Assembly (NCBI GenBank): GCA_029262005.1 | Contig: JAJDAG010000134.1 | Location: forward strand, 23,317-87,316 | From: Candidatus Zhuqueibacterota bacterium | GTDB taxonomy: Bacteria; Zhuqueibacterota; Zhuqueibacteria; Oceanimicrobiales; Oceanimicrobiaceae | Direction of reading: 5' to 3' | Length of the DNA stretch: 64,000 nucleotides | Shown here: piece after piece, positions 46,101-55,300 of the stretch | Layout of the letters: every line of letters starts with the position of its first letter | Numbering within the stretch: the stretch's first letter is position 1 | Translations under genes and position numbers: made by a program | Notes under the pieces: model-generated | Databases searched by the model: none | What the model was told of the DNA's origin: nothing | What the model saw: the letters and a program-made list of their open reading frames with translations, nothing else

Positions 46101-47463
46101 CTGAGCCGTCTTCGAGAATACCCGTCACACCTAAAGAGCCAAAAGGAATCGATGTACACATACCGGTGAGCCGATCCAGTTTGTAAACGTTATCGGGGAG
46201 GTTATTACAGAAAAACCATACCCGCCGGGACCTGTCTTGCAGGAGCGCTCCTATACTGAAACTGCTCATAGTACCCGGCTTGATCAGGCCGCTGGTATAA
46301 TTTTGAAACCGTTGTTGCTTCGGATCATATTTGTTCACACCGAGGCCGTTTGTCCCAACCCATATAGCGCCGCTGTCATCCTGAAAAACTGAACGCAGCT
46401 TGTTAAAACTTAAGCTAGATGGGTCTTGTTCGTGGCGCTGGATATATTGGTAGGTTGCAGTTTCGCGATTGAAAATAGCCAGGCCTTCTTCTGTGGCAAG
46501 CCAAAGCCGGCCGTCGCCGGCTTCACTTATTTCATTCGTTGGAGTTCCTGAGTAAAAATCGCTCCCAGCTGTGTGTGGATAGTTGCTGAACCGGCCGGTG
46601 GAGCGATTCTGCAAGCTCAATTGCGACAATCCCCTGGGCGTGGCGAACCAGAGTTCGCCGTCTCGTCCTTCAAGCAGGGAATTGCGCTTTGGGGAAAGCA
46701 GGCTGCCTGAGTTCTCCGGGTCATGGAAATACGAGACAAAAGATTGGTTCTGCGAGACAGGATTTTTACCGGAGCCTGCCGCCTGGGCCAGTTGATTCAG
46801 GCCATTTTCCGTGCCTACCCACAGGACATCGGAACGGTCCACCAGAAGATCGTAAACTCCATTGTGGCTCAAACTTCCGGGATTTGTGCTGTCGTGCAAA
46901 TAGCGAGTGAAATGATATCCTGAAACGGGCGCGTTTAACTCACCTTTTGCGGTCAAAACAAGTTTATTCACACCACCATCAACTGTGCCGATCCAGAGTG
47001 TTGTAGATTTTTCCACAGTACCTTGTGGATCCTGCGCTTCACAAATTGCGGTTACAAAATTGCTGCTCAGGCTGTTTAAGTTTTCCGGGTCGTGCTTAAA
47101 TCGGTGAAATGTTTCAGTGGCCGGGTCAAAACAATTGAGACCGCTGTTCTGCGTACCGAACCAGAGTTTCCCCCGGCTGTCTTCAAATATAGCCGTAACA
47201 CTATTGCCGGAGATGGTAGTGGAATCAAATGGGTCGTGCCGAAAAACAACAAAATTATAGCCGTCATAACGATTCAGCCCGTCCTTGGTGCCAAACCACA
47301 TAAAACCCCGGCGGTCTTGGTGAATGGTCCAGACCAAACCCTGTGATAAGCCGTCGTCAATGGTGATGTGTTCAAATCGCGGATTAACCGTTGGCGAGTC
47401 CTGTGCCAGACAAGGAAATGCCAGAAAGCTGCAAAGCAGCAGTGTGATTGCTTTGTAATTCAT
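43165..47463 (-). CDS. Hybrid two-component system regulator 2 (HTCS-2)
   Basis: 1432 residues. The signal peptide (1-20, ITLLLCSFLAFPCLAQ) leads to a two-bladed Reg_prop propeller region starting RFEHITIDDGLSQG, with repeated blade ends such as GFMWFGTKDGLNRYDGY and GKLWFGTQNSGLN. A Y_Y_Y domain (YVFRVRGSNADGVWNEEGA, about 820-840) precedes one membrane helix (about 854). HisKA has FFANISHEFRTPLTLILGP (His about 909), followed by HATPase (DTGVGIP, GTGIGLALAKEL). The receiver Asp is in PDLVISDVMMPKKDG (about 1233), and the AraC HTH occupies about 1341-1425. A palindromic element encodes part of the linker before the receiver. The cytoplasmic half is close to HTCS-1, whereas the sensor half resembles HTCS-3. 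Confidence 0.93.
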   Translation of the reverse strand: MNYKAITLLLCSFLAFPCLAQDSPTVNPRFEHITIDDGLSQGLVWTIHQDRRGFMWFGTKDGLNRYDGYNFVVFRHDPFDSTTISGNSVTAIFEDSRGKLWFGTQNSGLNCFDPATETFHRFKHDPENLNSLSSNFVTAICEAQDPQGTVEKSTTLWIGTVDGGVNKLVLTAKGELNAPVSGYHFTRYLHDSTNPGSLSHNGVYDLLVDRSDVLWVGTENGLNQLAQAAGSGKNPVSQNQSFVSYFHDPENSGSLLSPKRNSLLEGRDGELWFATPRGLSQLSLQNRSTGRFSNYPHTAGSDFYSGTPTNEISEAGDGRLWLATEEGLAIFNRETATYQYIQRHEQDPSSLSFNKLRSVFQDDSGAIWVGTNGLGVNKYDPKQQRFQNYTSGLIKPGTMSSFSIGALLQDRSRRVWFFCNNLPDNVYKLDRLTGMCTSIPFGSLGVTGILEDGSGNIWFTARLGLARYDNVSGRIRYILPRPGEKELSLNSLYEDPEGNIWLAGNIHERLKQDMVVEYTSTLLRWQPQTETLTTYPLAIQEMVGGYSMRIPKIVQRGSDTMFLASNRGLIRFDPASGAQNVYRHDPQNPSSLNHNVLKTLLPDPLYPERYLWLGTDGGGLNRFEYETETFTHYTLKDGLPNNVVYGILADDYGDLWMSTNKGIAKAILSKDERIVERFRNYDQRDGLQSNEFNTGSYSKAESGEMLFGGIKGFNIFHPDSIKDNPHIPPVVFTDFQIRYQSVDFGEPGSPLQKHISATEAITLPYSDNVFSFEFAALDYSVPEKNLYSFKLENFNKEWSKPGSERKALYTNLNPGNYVFRVRGSNADGVWNEEGATIKITITPPWWRTWWAYSLYGLFLFSAFYSLHRYEKNRQKHKHKAELRHVETRKLKELDKLKSDFFANISHEFRTPLTLILGPTEQLMEEVTEGSKKKLSMVRSNAQSLLRLINQLLDVSKLESGKMPLQARPGDFMAFLKGVVMSFESWAQGKGITLLFEVEEQAEKIYGQAYFDREKAEKIFSNLLSNALKFTPEGESVKVTLAISKTTAAVAEITVRDTGVGIPPDRLSHIFDRFSQVDTSSTRAYEGTGIGLALAKELVELHHGTITVASEEGQGTCFTICLPLGKANLAPRQLVDIPPGPPSKGGVDILLTLEKETDIVSPFEGGLRGMSEPDLEEPTTDRPIILIIEDNADVRAYIREQLQTEYTILEAGDGEAGITQAIDVIPDLVISDVMMPKKDGFEVCRTLKTDERTSHIPVILLTAKAQAKAKLTGLETGADAYVLKPFRQKELAVRVRKLIELRRKLRARFSKTTVIKPSEVSVVPEDQAFLTRVVAFIEAHLEEESFTITHLCREIGLSERQLERKLKALIGQSPTLLVRSLRLRRAKQLLEQNAGTVSEIAFQVGFNNLSYFSKIFREQFDRQPSDIAGSKKN
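43955..44061. repeat. Palindromic repeat element inserted in frame in HTCS-2
   Basis: The element has inverted ends: GACATCCCCCTTAATCCCCC with CTTCAAAGGGGGA at the left, and CCCCCTTCGAAGGGGGAC with GGGGGGATGTC at the right. Its 107 bases are translated (PPGPPSKGG ... SPFEGGLRGMSE). It is at the same protein position as the HTCS-1 insert but in the opposite orientation relative to the single 36333-36410 element. Confidence 0.88.
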
Positions 47464-47637
47464 CTGGACTTTTTTGTCTGATTTGAGTATCTGAGCCGAC
47501 TTTCCGAAAGAAACAATTAAGTAACATTACGCGCAAGTGGCTTGGAATGGGGAGTAAAATGATGCCATCGCCGGGGTAATGGCATAGAAAGGTACTGGGT
47601 TTACATCGTTAAACTAAAAGAACTCCATGCGAAAAAA

Positions 47638-47670
47638 AACCCTGACAGGACTTCGAGCCCTGTCAGGGTT
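47638..47670 (-). terminator. Orphan terminator of the truncated sorting-domain gene
   Basis: Perfect stem AACCCTGACAGG / CCTGTCAGGGTT followed on the minus strand by a T run. It is identical in sequence to the hairpin at 39943 and now terminates a gene remnant. Confidence 0.85.
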
Positions 47671-47681
47671 GGCTACTATTC

Positions 47682-47941
47682 TTATTTCATCAAAATAAGC
47701 CGCTTCATGGCCTGAAAATTATTGGCCTCAATCTTGTAAATGTAAACACCGCTGGCGACTTTGGCACCTTGTTTATTTGTGGCGTTCCAAAGCACCTGAT
47801 GCTGACCGGCCGTTGCCTGACCCTGATAAAGCGTTTTGATACGTTTGCCCATCATGTTGTAAATGGTCAGTTTGACTTCTGCCGCTTCCGGGAGAGCAAA
47901 CGAAATCGTGGTGCTCGGGTTTGCATGGATTCGGGTTGTCC
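47682..47941 (-). pseudogene. Truncated, frameshifted 3' end of a sorting-domain surface protein
   Basis: Reading back from TAA 47682 the frame encodes the last about 80 residues of the sorting domain ([20 protein letters not shown] ... [20 protein letters not shown]). At the PNPFNP position one extra base shifts the frame, giving NPNPCKPEHHDF in the other frame, and homology stops at about 47941. Everything upstream of the sorting domain is missing; unrelated DNA leading to hicA begins there. It occupies the same place relative to HTCS-2 that the FG-GAP gene has relative to HTCS-1. Confidence 0.85.
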
Positions 47942-47998
47942 GCAGGCGCTCACAAAATTGTTGGATATGAGCGAGAGCTTGCTTAAATTGACATTATT

Positions 47999-48253
47999 AT
48001 GAGAAGACGAAAATTGCTAAAGAAGCTTCTCTCCGGTTCGAAGAACATTCGTTTCAAAGAAGTCACAGTATGTGTTGAAGCATTTGGGTTTCGATTAAAA
48101 CGGGTCAATGGGAGTCATCATATTTTTGTACATCCAGACGTCCCTGAATTGATAAATATTCAGAATGTGGATGGCAAGGCGAAGCCGTACCAAATCAAAC
48201 AGTTCCTAAACATAATTGAAAGATATGATCTCCACATGGAGGGCGACGAATGA
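47999..48253 (+). CDS. hicA: HicA family mRNA interferase toxin
   Basis: 84 residues. The dsRBD-like HicA fold shows a basic start, FKEVTVCVEAFGFRLKRVNG and the catalytic histidine in GSHHIFVHP, then INIQNVDGKAKPYQIKQFL. HicA cleaves mRNAs and is neutralised by HicB. It is followed by hicB with an ATGA overlap, as usual when the toxin comes first. It is the only plus-strand pair in an otherwise minus-strand region and lies between two truncated gene ends, so it was probably inserted. Confidence 0.92.
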   Translation: MRRRKLLKKLLSGSKNIRFKEVTVCVEAFGFRLKRVNGSHHIFVHPDVPELINIQNVDGKAKPYQIKQFLNIIERYDLHMEGDE

Positions 48254-48468
48254 AAGACTATCATATTAATGTATTCTATAGTCAGGAGGATGAAGGTTAC
48301 ATTGCAGATATTCCAGACTTAAAACAATGTTCCGCTTTTGGAGCAACCCCCGAGGAAGCCCTGAATGAAGTACTAAAAGCTAAGGAAGCCTGGCTTAAAG
48401 CTGCTCGCTCTGAAAATAAAATTATTCCTGAGCCGCGTTATAGACCGCTAATTTATCAGGTTGCTTAA
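48250..48468 (+). CDS. hicB: HicB family antitoxin (short form)
   Basis: 72 residues. The HicB partial-RNase-H fold reads YHINVFYSQEDEGYIADIPDLKQCSAFGATPEEALNEV, then KAKEAWLKAARSENKIIPEPRY. No C-terminal HTH or ribbon-helix-helix DNA-binding domain follows, so this is the short form that neutralises the toxin. Overlap with hicA couples their translation. Confidence 0.92.
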   Translation: MKDYHINVFYSQEDEGYIADIPDLKQCSAFGATPEEALNEVLKAKEAWLKAARSENKIIPEPRYRPLIYQVA

Positions 48469-48515
48469 AAAAGACAAGAGCCGCGTTGATTTTGTCGCCG
48501 AAGTTTGTTGGCAGG

Positions 48516-48620
48516 GTTTATGCCTCCCAAAACAAGGTTTTACTCCAACTGAAATAGATTTTACGCCTCCTGAAACAGAGTTTACTCCTGCTGAAGCAAG
48601 GGTTATTTTTCCAGAACTGC
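48516..48620. repeat. Degenerate tandem array, five 21-bp units
   Basis: Units such as GTTTTACTCCAACTGAAATA(G), ATTTTACGCCTCCTGAAACA(G) and AGTTTACTCCTGCTGAAGCA(A) repeat at exactly 21 bases. It is homologous to the end of the array at 24643-24810. The plus-strand frame 48461-48646 would read FTPTEIDFTPPETEFTPAEA; with no ribosome site I do not call it a gene. Confidence 0.75.
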
Positions 48621-48780
48621 CTCATACCAAATCGATTATCACTTAATTAAGTCAGAAACCGGTGTTATATGAGCCGGTCCCGCTCGGACAAAATAAAAAA
48701 AGCCGGCCTTCATTGCGAAGACCGGCTTTTTACTGGTTTGTTTTGTGATATAAATTGATACGAGTGTTGTGAATTCACCA
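48530..48780. repeat. Long direct repeat, copy 2 (first copy 24741-24975)
   Basis: Shares CCTCATACCAAATCGATTAT, GAAACCGGTGTTATATGAGC and the GAAGACCGGCT terminator arm with the copy at 24.8 kb, almost base for base. It lies just after hicB. Confidence 0.85.
48697..48731 (+). terminator. Hairpin terminator after hicAB
   Basis: AAAAAGCCGGCCTTC / GAAGACCGGCTTTTT with a 5-base loop and A/T-rich flanks on both sides, so it may act in both directions. It is part of the long direct repeat. Confidence 0.75.
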
Positions 48781-48791
48781 GAAGTGACAAA

Positions 48792-48824
48792 AATCCTGAC
48801 AGGGTTCCAAACCCTGTCAGGATT
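48792..48824 (-). terminator. Terminator after the second sorting-domain remnant
   Basis: Stem AATCCTGACAGGGTT / AACCCTGTCAGGATT, 15 bp, three-base loop; on the minus strand TTTGTCACTTC follows. Same family as the hairpins at 39943 and 56232. Confidence 0.8.
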
Positions 48825-48836
48825 GGCTTGTTTGTT

Positions 48837-49127
48837 CTACTTCATCAAAATGAGGCGCTTCATAGCCTGAAAATTATTGGCTTCGAGTTTGTAAATGTAA
48901 ACACCGCTGGCGACTTTGACGCCTTGTTCATTTGCGGCATTCCAAACCACCTGGTGCTGACCGGCTGTGGCCTGTCCGTGAAAAAGCGTTCTGATACGTT
49001 TGCCCATCATGTTGTAAATGGTCAGTTTGGCTTCAGCCGCTTCCGGCACGTCAAATGTAATCGACGTGGTCGGGTTAAACGGGTTCGGATGATTCTGCTC
49101 CAGAGTGTAAATTCTATTTTGTGTCAC
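48837..49127 (-). pseudogene. Orphan sorting-domain fragment
   Basis: 96 codons containing only the complete C-terminal sorting domain ([20 protein letters not shown] ... [20 protein letters not shown]). There is no signal peptide and no passenger domain; a stop codon lies six codons upstream of the GTG. It is 3' material of a lost surface-protein gene, joined to a small zinc-ribbon gene whose stop lies inside it. Confidence 0.85.
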
Positions 49128-49272
49128 GATTGCTGGTTTTCAAAGCAGGGATCACAATTATGGTATCGCAGACCTTGCAAACCACCTGTGTTCCAGCTCT
49201 TTCAGACCCTGTTTTGTATTTCATTCCACAATCATGACACCGGAAATGAATTAATGTTTTAGACTGTAGCAT
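49114..49272 (-). CDS. Small zinc-ribbon protein
   Basis: 52 residues, absent from the ORF track. It starts at ATG 49272 with GGAG ten bases upstream and ends TAG at 49114. The sequence HFRCHDCGMKYKTGSERAG then VVCKVCDTIIVIP gives two CxxC pairs about 21 residues apart, the signature of a zinc ribbon. Such mini-proteins are common but rarely characterised. It overlaps the 5' end of the sorting-domain fragment by 14 bases and sits 87 bases from the end of the 2180-aa gene region, on the same strand. Confidence 0.6.
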   Translation of the reverse strand: MLQSKTLIHFRCHDCGMKYKTGSERAGTQVVCKVCDTIIVIPALKTSNRDTK

Positions 49273-49318
49273 GAGACTACTTCTCCATTCCCCCCGTGTT
49301 GATTTAAATTGTAAATTA

Positions 49319-49351
49319 AATTTCCCGGAGCCTGCAAGACTCCGGGAAATT
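49319..49351 (-). terminator. Terminator after the 2180-aa BspA gene
   Basis: Perfect 12-bp stem AATTTCCCGGAG / CTCCGGGAAATT with a 9-base loop, followed on the minus strand by TAATTTACAATTT. Confidence 0.85.
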
Positions 49352-49359
49352 CACCGTCA

Positions 49360-52300
49360 CTACTTCATTAAAATGAGTCGCTTCATAGCCTGAAAATTAT
49401 TGGCTTCGAGTTTGTAAATGTAAATACCGCTGGCGACTTTGATGCCTTGTTCATTTTTGGCGTTCCAGGCAACCTGGTGCTGACCGGCTGCGGCTTGACC
49501 CTGATAAAGCGTTTTGATACGTTTGCCCATCATGTTGTAAATGGTCAGTTTGACTTCAGCCGCTTCCGGCACGTCAAATGTAATCGACGTGGTCGGGTTG
49601 AACGGATTCGGATAGTTCTGTCCCAAAGCAAATGCCTCTGGCAAAGCAGGCGCTTCGTTATTCTTCATCAATCCTTCATGTTCAGCCTGACCCGGCCCGG
49701 CAGTTTTGCTGAAAGGAAAGTCATCACTATCTAAAATAATTCCGGGAAGCGTGCCGACATTAAAAGCATAGCCATATGTTCCCGGTGGCACTGCCGCAGG
49801 AACATTTTGCGTTAGCGCGTCAGGTGTTAATGTTTGTCCCGGTGCCAGAGTTCTGTTCAACCAGGGCCCCAAACTTGCATCCACCGTACCGCCACCTGGT
49901 TTGGTGATAATATTCCATACATCAACAATCTGCACCGATGCTGAGTTGTTGGTGATCTGTACCTGAAATTGAAATGAACCGCCGGTTGCCGGAATGGTGG
50001 TTGAAGTAAGCGGGGTGATTGTAATGGAAACAGGCTGACTGGAGCAGTTCTTGCCGCCATCCGTAATTGTCCAGCCATCGGAGTTGATCATATTGTCTCT
50101 GGCTGCTTCGCCGCCGCAATATTGGCTGTTGCCGCCATCAAAAGTGACGCTACTCTGCAGGTTTTGCGCATCCCAGCCGATGAGCAGGGCGTCATAATTC
50201 TCGTTGGAAAGTGTTACGCCACTAAACATTCTCACTGCATTTGTAAGCGCCTCTACATTCCAGTTTTCGAGATCCTGGTCAAATGTGACAGCATCCATGA
50301 ACATTTGAAACGTATGCGTTACATTCGCTGTGTTCCAGCCACCGATGTCCTGGTTAAAGACGGAAGCGCCATCGAACATATAGTCCAGGCGTGTTACCTT
50401 TATTGTGTTCCAGCTTCCGATGTCCTGGTTGAAGGCAGAAGCACCCTGGAACATACCAAGCATTACCGTTACATTCTCCGTGTTCCAGCTTCCGATATTC
50501 TGATTAAAGCTGGAAGCGCCCTGGAACATATTGCGCATATCCGTTACATTGTCTGTGTTCCAGTTCTCGATGCTCTGGTTAAAGGCGGAAGCGCGCTGAA
50601 ACATACCCCACATATTCGTTACATTCGCTGTATTCCAGTTTCCGATATCCTGGTTAAAGGCGGAAGCATCGAGGAACATCCACGTCATATCCGTAACATT
50701 GGATAAATCAGGCGCATCGCTAGCCTGGCCGCCCAGGTTGCCACACCCTCTAAAAGCGGCGTTCATTGAAATCCATTTACCGGGTCCCCACTTGTCAATG
50801 CTCAGCAATTTATCTTTATCGCCGCCATTATTAAAATAAATCTGCGGAAAGCCTGTGTCGGCGCCGCTGTTATCCATAATACGAATGGTATAGGTTCCGG
50901 CTGCGGCATAATTACAAGTGTAATTACCCGTCACCCCGGTGGCGTCGATTGTGCCATCGTCATCGATATCCACATTGTAATTGTATCCGCCGCCCGTGGT
51001 CGGGATGGTGAACTGAGTATTTGATGATGTTCCCGGATTATCGGTTTTGACGGTAATAACAAAGCCATCGATTATCGGGCAGGCGTCGCCGCCGTCAGTA
51101 ATGGTCCAGCCATCGGCGTTTATCATGTTGGTTCTGGCTGCTTCGCCGCTGCAATACATGCTATTGCCGCCATGAAAATTTACACCACTCTGCAGGTTTT
51201 GTGCATCCCACCCGATGAGCAGGGCATCATAATTTGTAGTGGAAAGTGTAACGCTAGCAAACATACTTGTTGCGCTTGTTAGCGCCGCTACATTCCAGCT
51301 TCCAATATCCTGGTCAAAGGAAGAAGCCAGATTGAACATGTTCCCCATATTCGTTACCTTGGCTGTGTTCCAGCTTCCGATGTCTTGGTTAAAGGCGGTG
51401 GCCACAAACATACCCCACAGACTCGTTACATTTGCTGTGTTCCAGCTTCCGATGTCCTGGTTAAAGGCCGAAGCATAGTAGAACATAGAGTTCATAGTCG
51501 TTACATTCGCTGTGTTCCAGCTTCCGATGTCCTGGTTGAAAGCGGAAGCATAGGCGAACGCTTGAGCCATATTCGTTACATTCGACAAATCAGGCGCATC
51601 AGTTGCTTGCCCTGCCAGATTGGAACAACCTTTAAACGCACTGTTCATCGATGTCCATTTACCGGGTCCCCACTTATCAATACTCAGCAATTTATCCTTA
51701 TCGCCGCCATTGTTAAAATAAATCCGCGGAAAGCCAGTTCCGGCGCCGCTGTTATCCATAATGCGAATGGTATAGGTTCCGGCTGCAGCATAATTACAAG
51801 TGTAATCACCTGTTACTCCGGTGGCGTCGATTGTGCCATCGTCATCAATATCCACATTATAATTATACCCGCTGCCGGTAGTCGGAATGGTAAACTGGGT
51901 ATTTGACGATGTTCCTGCGTTGTCGGTTTTGATGGTAATGACAAAGCCATCGATCACGGGGCAGGCGTCGCCACCGTCAGTAATGGTCCAGCCATCGGCG
52001 TTTATCATGTTGGTTCTGGCTGCTTCGCCTGAGCAATATGTGCTATTGCCGCCATGGAAAGTGACACCACTCTGCAGGTTTTGTGCATCCCAACCGGTGA
52101 GCAGAGCGTCATAGTTTGCGGTGGAAAGTGTTGCGTTCAAAAACATATTTCCTGCACTTGTTAGCGCTGCGACATCCCAGCTGCCAATGTCCTGGTCAAA
52201 GGCGGTTGCGTCGCGGAACATATTGCTCGTATTCGTTACACTTGCTGTGTTCCAGCTTCCAATGTCCTGGTTAAAGACAGTTGCCTGTCGGAACATCTGG

Positions 52301-55300
52301 TTCATATCAGTTACGCTTGCCGTGTTCCAGCCTCCGATGTCCTGGTTAAAGGCAATGGCGTCCTGGAACATCTGGTTCATATTCGTTGCCTTAGCTGTGT
52401 TCCAGCTTCCGATATCCTGGTTAAATGTGTGAGCGCTTAGAAACACATGATCCATAATCGTTACATTTGCCGTGTTCCAACTGCCGATATCCTGGTTAAA
52501 GGCAATAGCGGCGTTTAACATCGAGGACATATTCGTGACATTCCCTACGTTCCAGCCTCCGATATCCTGATTAAATGCGTGAGCGCTTTGGAACATAGCG
52601 GACATATTCGTTACATTTGCTGTGTTCCAACTTCCGATGTTCTGGTTAAAGGCGTAAGCATAGAGGAACATCCGATACATGTTCGTTACATTTGCAGTAT
52701 TCCAGCTTCCGATGTCCTGGTTAAAGACCTTAGCGTTGTTGAACATATAGCTCATATCCGTAACATTCGATAAATCAGGCGCATCGCTTGCCTGTCCGGC
52801 CAGGTTGATACAACCCCAGAAAGCTTGTCCCATGGAATTCCATTTGCCGGTTCCCCACTGGTCAATACTCAACAATTTTTCTTTATCGCCAGCATTACCG
52901 AAACGAATCCGCGGAAAACCTGTGCCTGCGCCGCTGTTGTCAATTATATGAACAGTATAGGTTCCGGCAGCGGCATAGTTACAAGTATAATCACCTGTTA
53001 CCCCGGTGGCTTCAATTGTGCCGTCGCCATCGATATCCACATTGTAATTGTAGCCGCCACCTGCGGTCGGAATAGTAAACTGAGCGCTTGACGAAGTTCC
53101 CGGATTGTCGGTTTTGATGGTGATGATAAAATAATCGGTTGTGGGGCAGTCTTTACCGCCGTCGGTAATGGTCCAGCCATCGGCGTTGATCATATTGGTT
53201 CTGGCTGTTTCGCCTCCGCAATATTTGCTATTGCCACCGTGGAAAGGGACGCCGCTCTGCAGGGTTTGCGCATCCCAACCGGTGAGCAGGGCGTCATAAT
53301 TTGCGGTGGAAAGCGTAACGCCACTAAACATTTGTGTTGCAGTTGTTACTGCTTCTACATTCCAGCTTCCGATATCCTGATCAAAGGCGGTTGCAGAGGT
53401 GAACATTTGCTGCATACTCGTTACCTGAGCTGTGTTCCAGCCTCCGATATCCTGGTTAAAGGCCGAAGCATAGTAGAACACTCGATACATATTCGTCACA
53501 TTCGCAGTATTCCAACTTCCGATGTCCTGGTTAAAGGCGGTTGCGCTCCAAAACATATTGATCATATTCGTAACATTTGCTGTATTCCAGTTTCCGATAT
53601 CCTGGTTAAAGGATGAAGCCTGATAGAACATACCTTGCATATCCGTTACCTGCCCTGTGTTCCAGCTTCCGATATCATGGTTGAAGGTGGAAACATCAAA
53701 GAACATTTGATGCATACTCGTTACATTGGCTGTGTTCCAGTTTCCAATGTCCTGGTTAAAGGCGGTAGCCTTATAGAACATATTGCGCATATTCGTTACA
53801 TTTGCTGTGTTCCAGCCTCCGATGTTCTGGTTAAAGGCCGAAGCCTGGTTGAACATGTTGGCCATATCCGTGACATTCGCTGTGTTCCAGCCGCCGATGT
53901 CCTGGTTAAATGCTGAAGCATTAGTGAACATAGAGTGTATATTTGTTGCATTTGCTGTGTTCCAGTTTCCGATGTCATGATTAAAGACTGTAGCGCCATA
54001 GAACATACTGCGCATATCTGTTACATTCGCAACATTCCAACTTCCGATATCCTGATTAAAGGATTCAGCACCGAAAAACATAGCTTCCATATCGGTCACA
54101 TTAGCTGTGTTCCAGTTTCCAATATCCTGATTAAAGGCCGAAGCATTATAGAAAACACTTTGCATATTTGTTACATTCTCTGTGTTCCAGCTTCCGATGT
54201 CCTGGTTAAAGGACGAAGCGTTGGAGAACATAGTATGCATACTTGTTACATTCGACAAATCAGGCGCATCGCTCGCCTGTCCGGCAAGATTGGAGCAGCC
54301 ATGAAAAGCGCGTTCCATCGAAGTCCATTTACCCGTTCCCCACTGGTCAATGCTAAGCAATTTATCTTTATCGCCGCCATTATTAAAATAAATGCGCGGA
54401 AAGCCCGTTCCGGCGCCGCTGTTGTCAATGATGTGGATGGTATAAGTTCCGGCTGCTGCGTAATTACAGGTGTAACTGCCGGTTTGACCGGTAGCTTCGA
54501 TTGAGCCGTCGCCATCGATATCCACATTGTAATTGTAGCTGCCGCCTGTGGTCGGGATGGTAAACTGCGTGCTTGATGAAGTGCCCGGGTTATCTGTTTT
54601 GATGGTCATGATAAAATAATCGGTTGTGGGACAATCCTGCCCGCCATCTGTAATGCTCCAGTTATCTGAGCTGATCATATTGGCTCTCGCTGATGCGCCT
54701 GAGCAATATTTACTGTTGCCGCCATGAAAAGTGACGCCGCTCTGCAGGGTTTGCGCATCCCAACCGGTGAGCAGGGCGTCGTAATTTGCAGTGGAAAGAG
54801 TCACGCCTAGAAACATCCCTGTTGCATCTGTTAGCGCCGTTACATTCAAGCCTCCGATGTCCTGATTAAAGGCGGTAGCCCCATTGAACATATGGTTCAT
54901 ATCCGTGACATTTGCTGTGTTCCAGCTTCCAATGTCCTGGTTAAAGGCGGTAGCAAACGCGAACATTTTCTGCATACTCGTTACATTTGCTGTGTTCCAG
55001 CTACCGATGTCCTGATTAAAACCCGAAGCTGAATAGAACGTATGGTTCATATTCGTTACATTGGCTGTGTTCCACCCACTGATGTCCCGGTTAAAGGCCG
55101 AAGCTTCGTAGAACATAGCGTCTATATTCGTTACATTTGCCGTGTTCCAGCCTCCAATGTCCTGGTTAAAGGCGGTGGCGCCTCGGAACATGTTCAGCAT
55201 AGTCGCTACATTTGCTGTGTTCCAGCTGCTGATATCTTGGTTAAAGGTGGAGGCAGTGAAGAACAAATGATCCATAGTCGTTACATTTGCAGTGTTCCAA

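Larger units (their letters stand above)
47506..47941. repeat. Duplicated block (copy 2) upstream of HTCS-2
   Basis: Partner of 39811-40250. It contains the HTCS-2 upstream region, the hairpin and the truncated sorting-domain end. Confidence 0.85.

Noticed and set aside
48461-48646. 61-codon ORF with FTPPETE-like heptapeptides after hicB
   Set aside because: No ribosome site, overlaps the end of hicB, and the homologous array at 24.6 kb does not keep a matching gene start. Kept as a repeat, with coding left as an open question.
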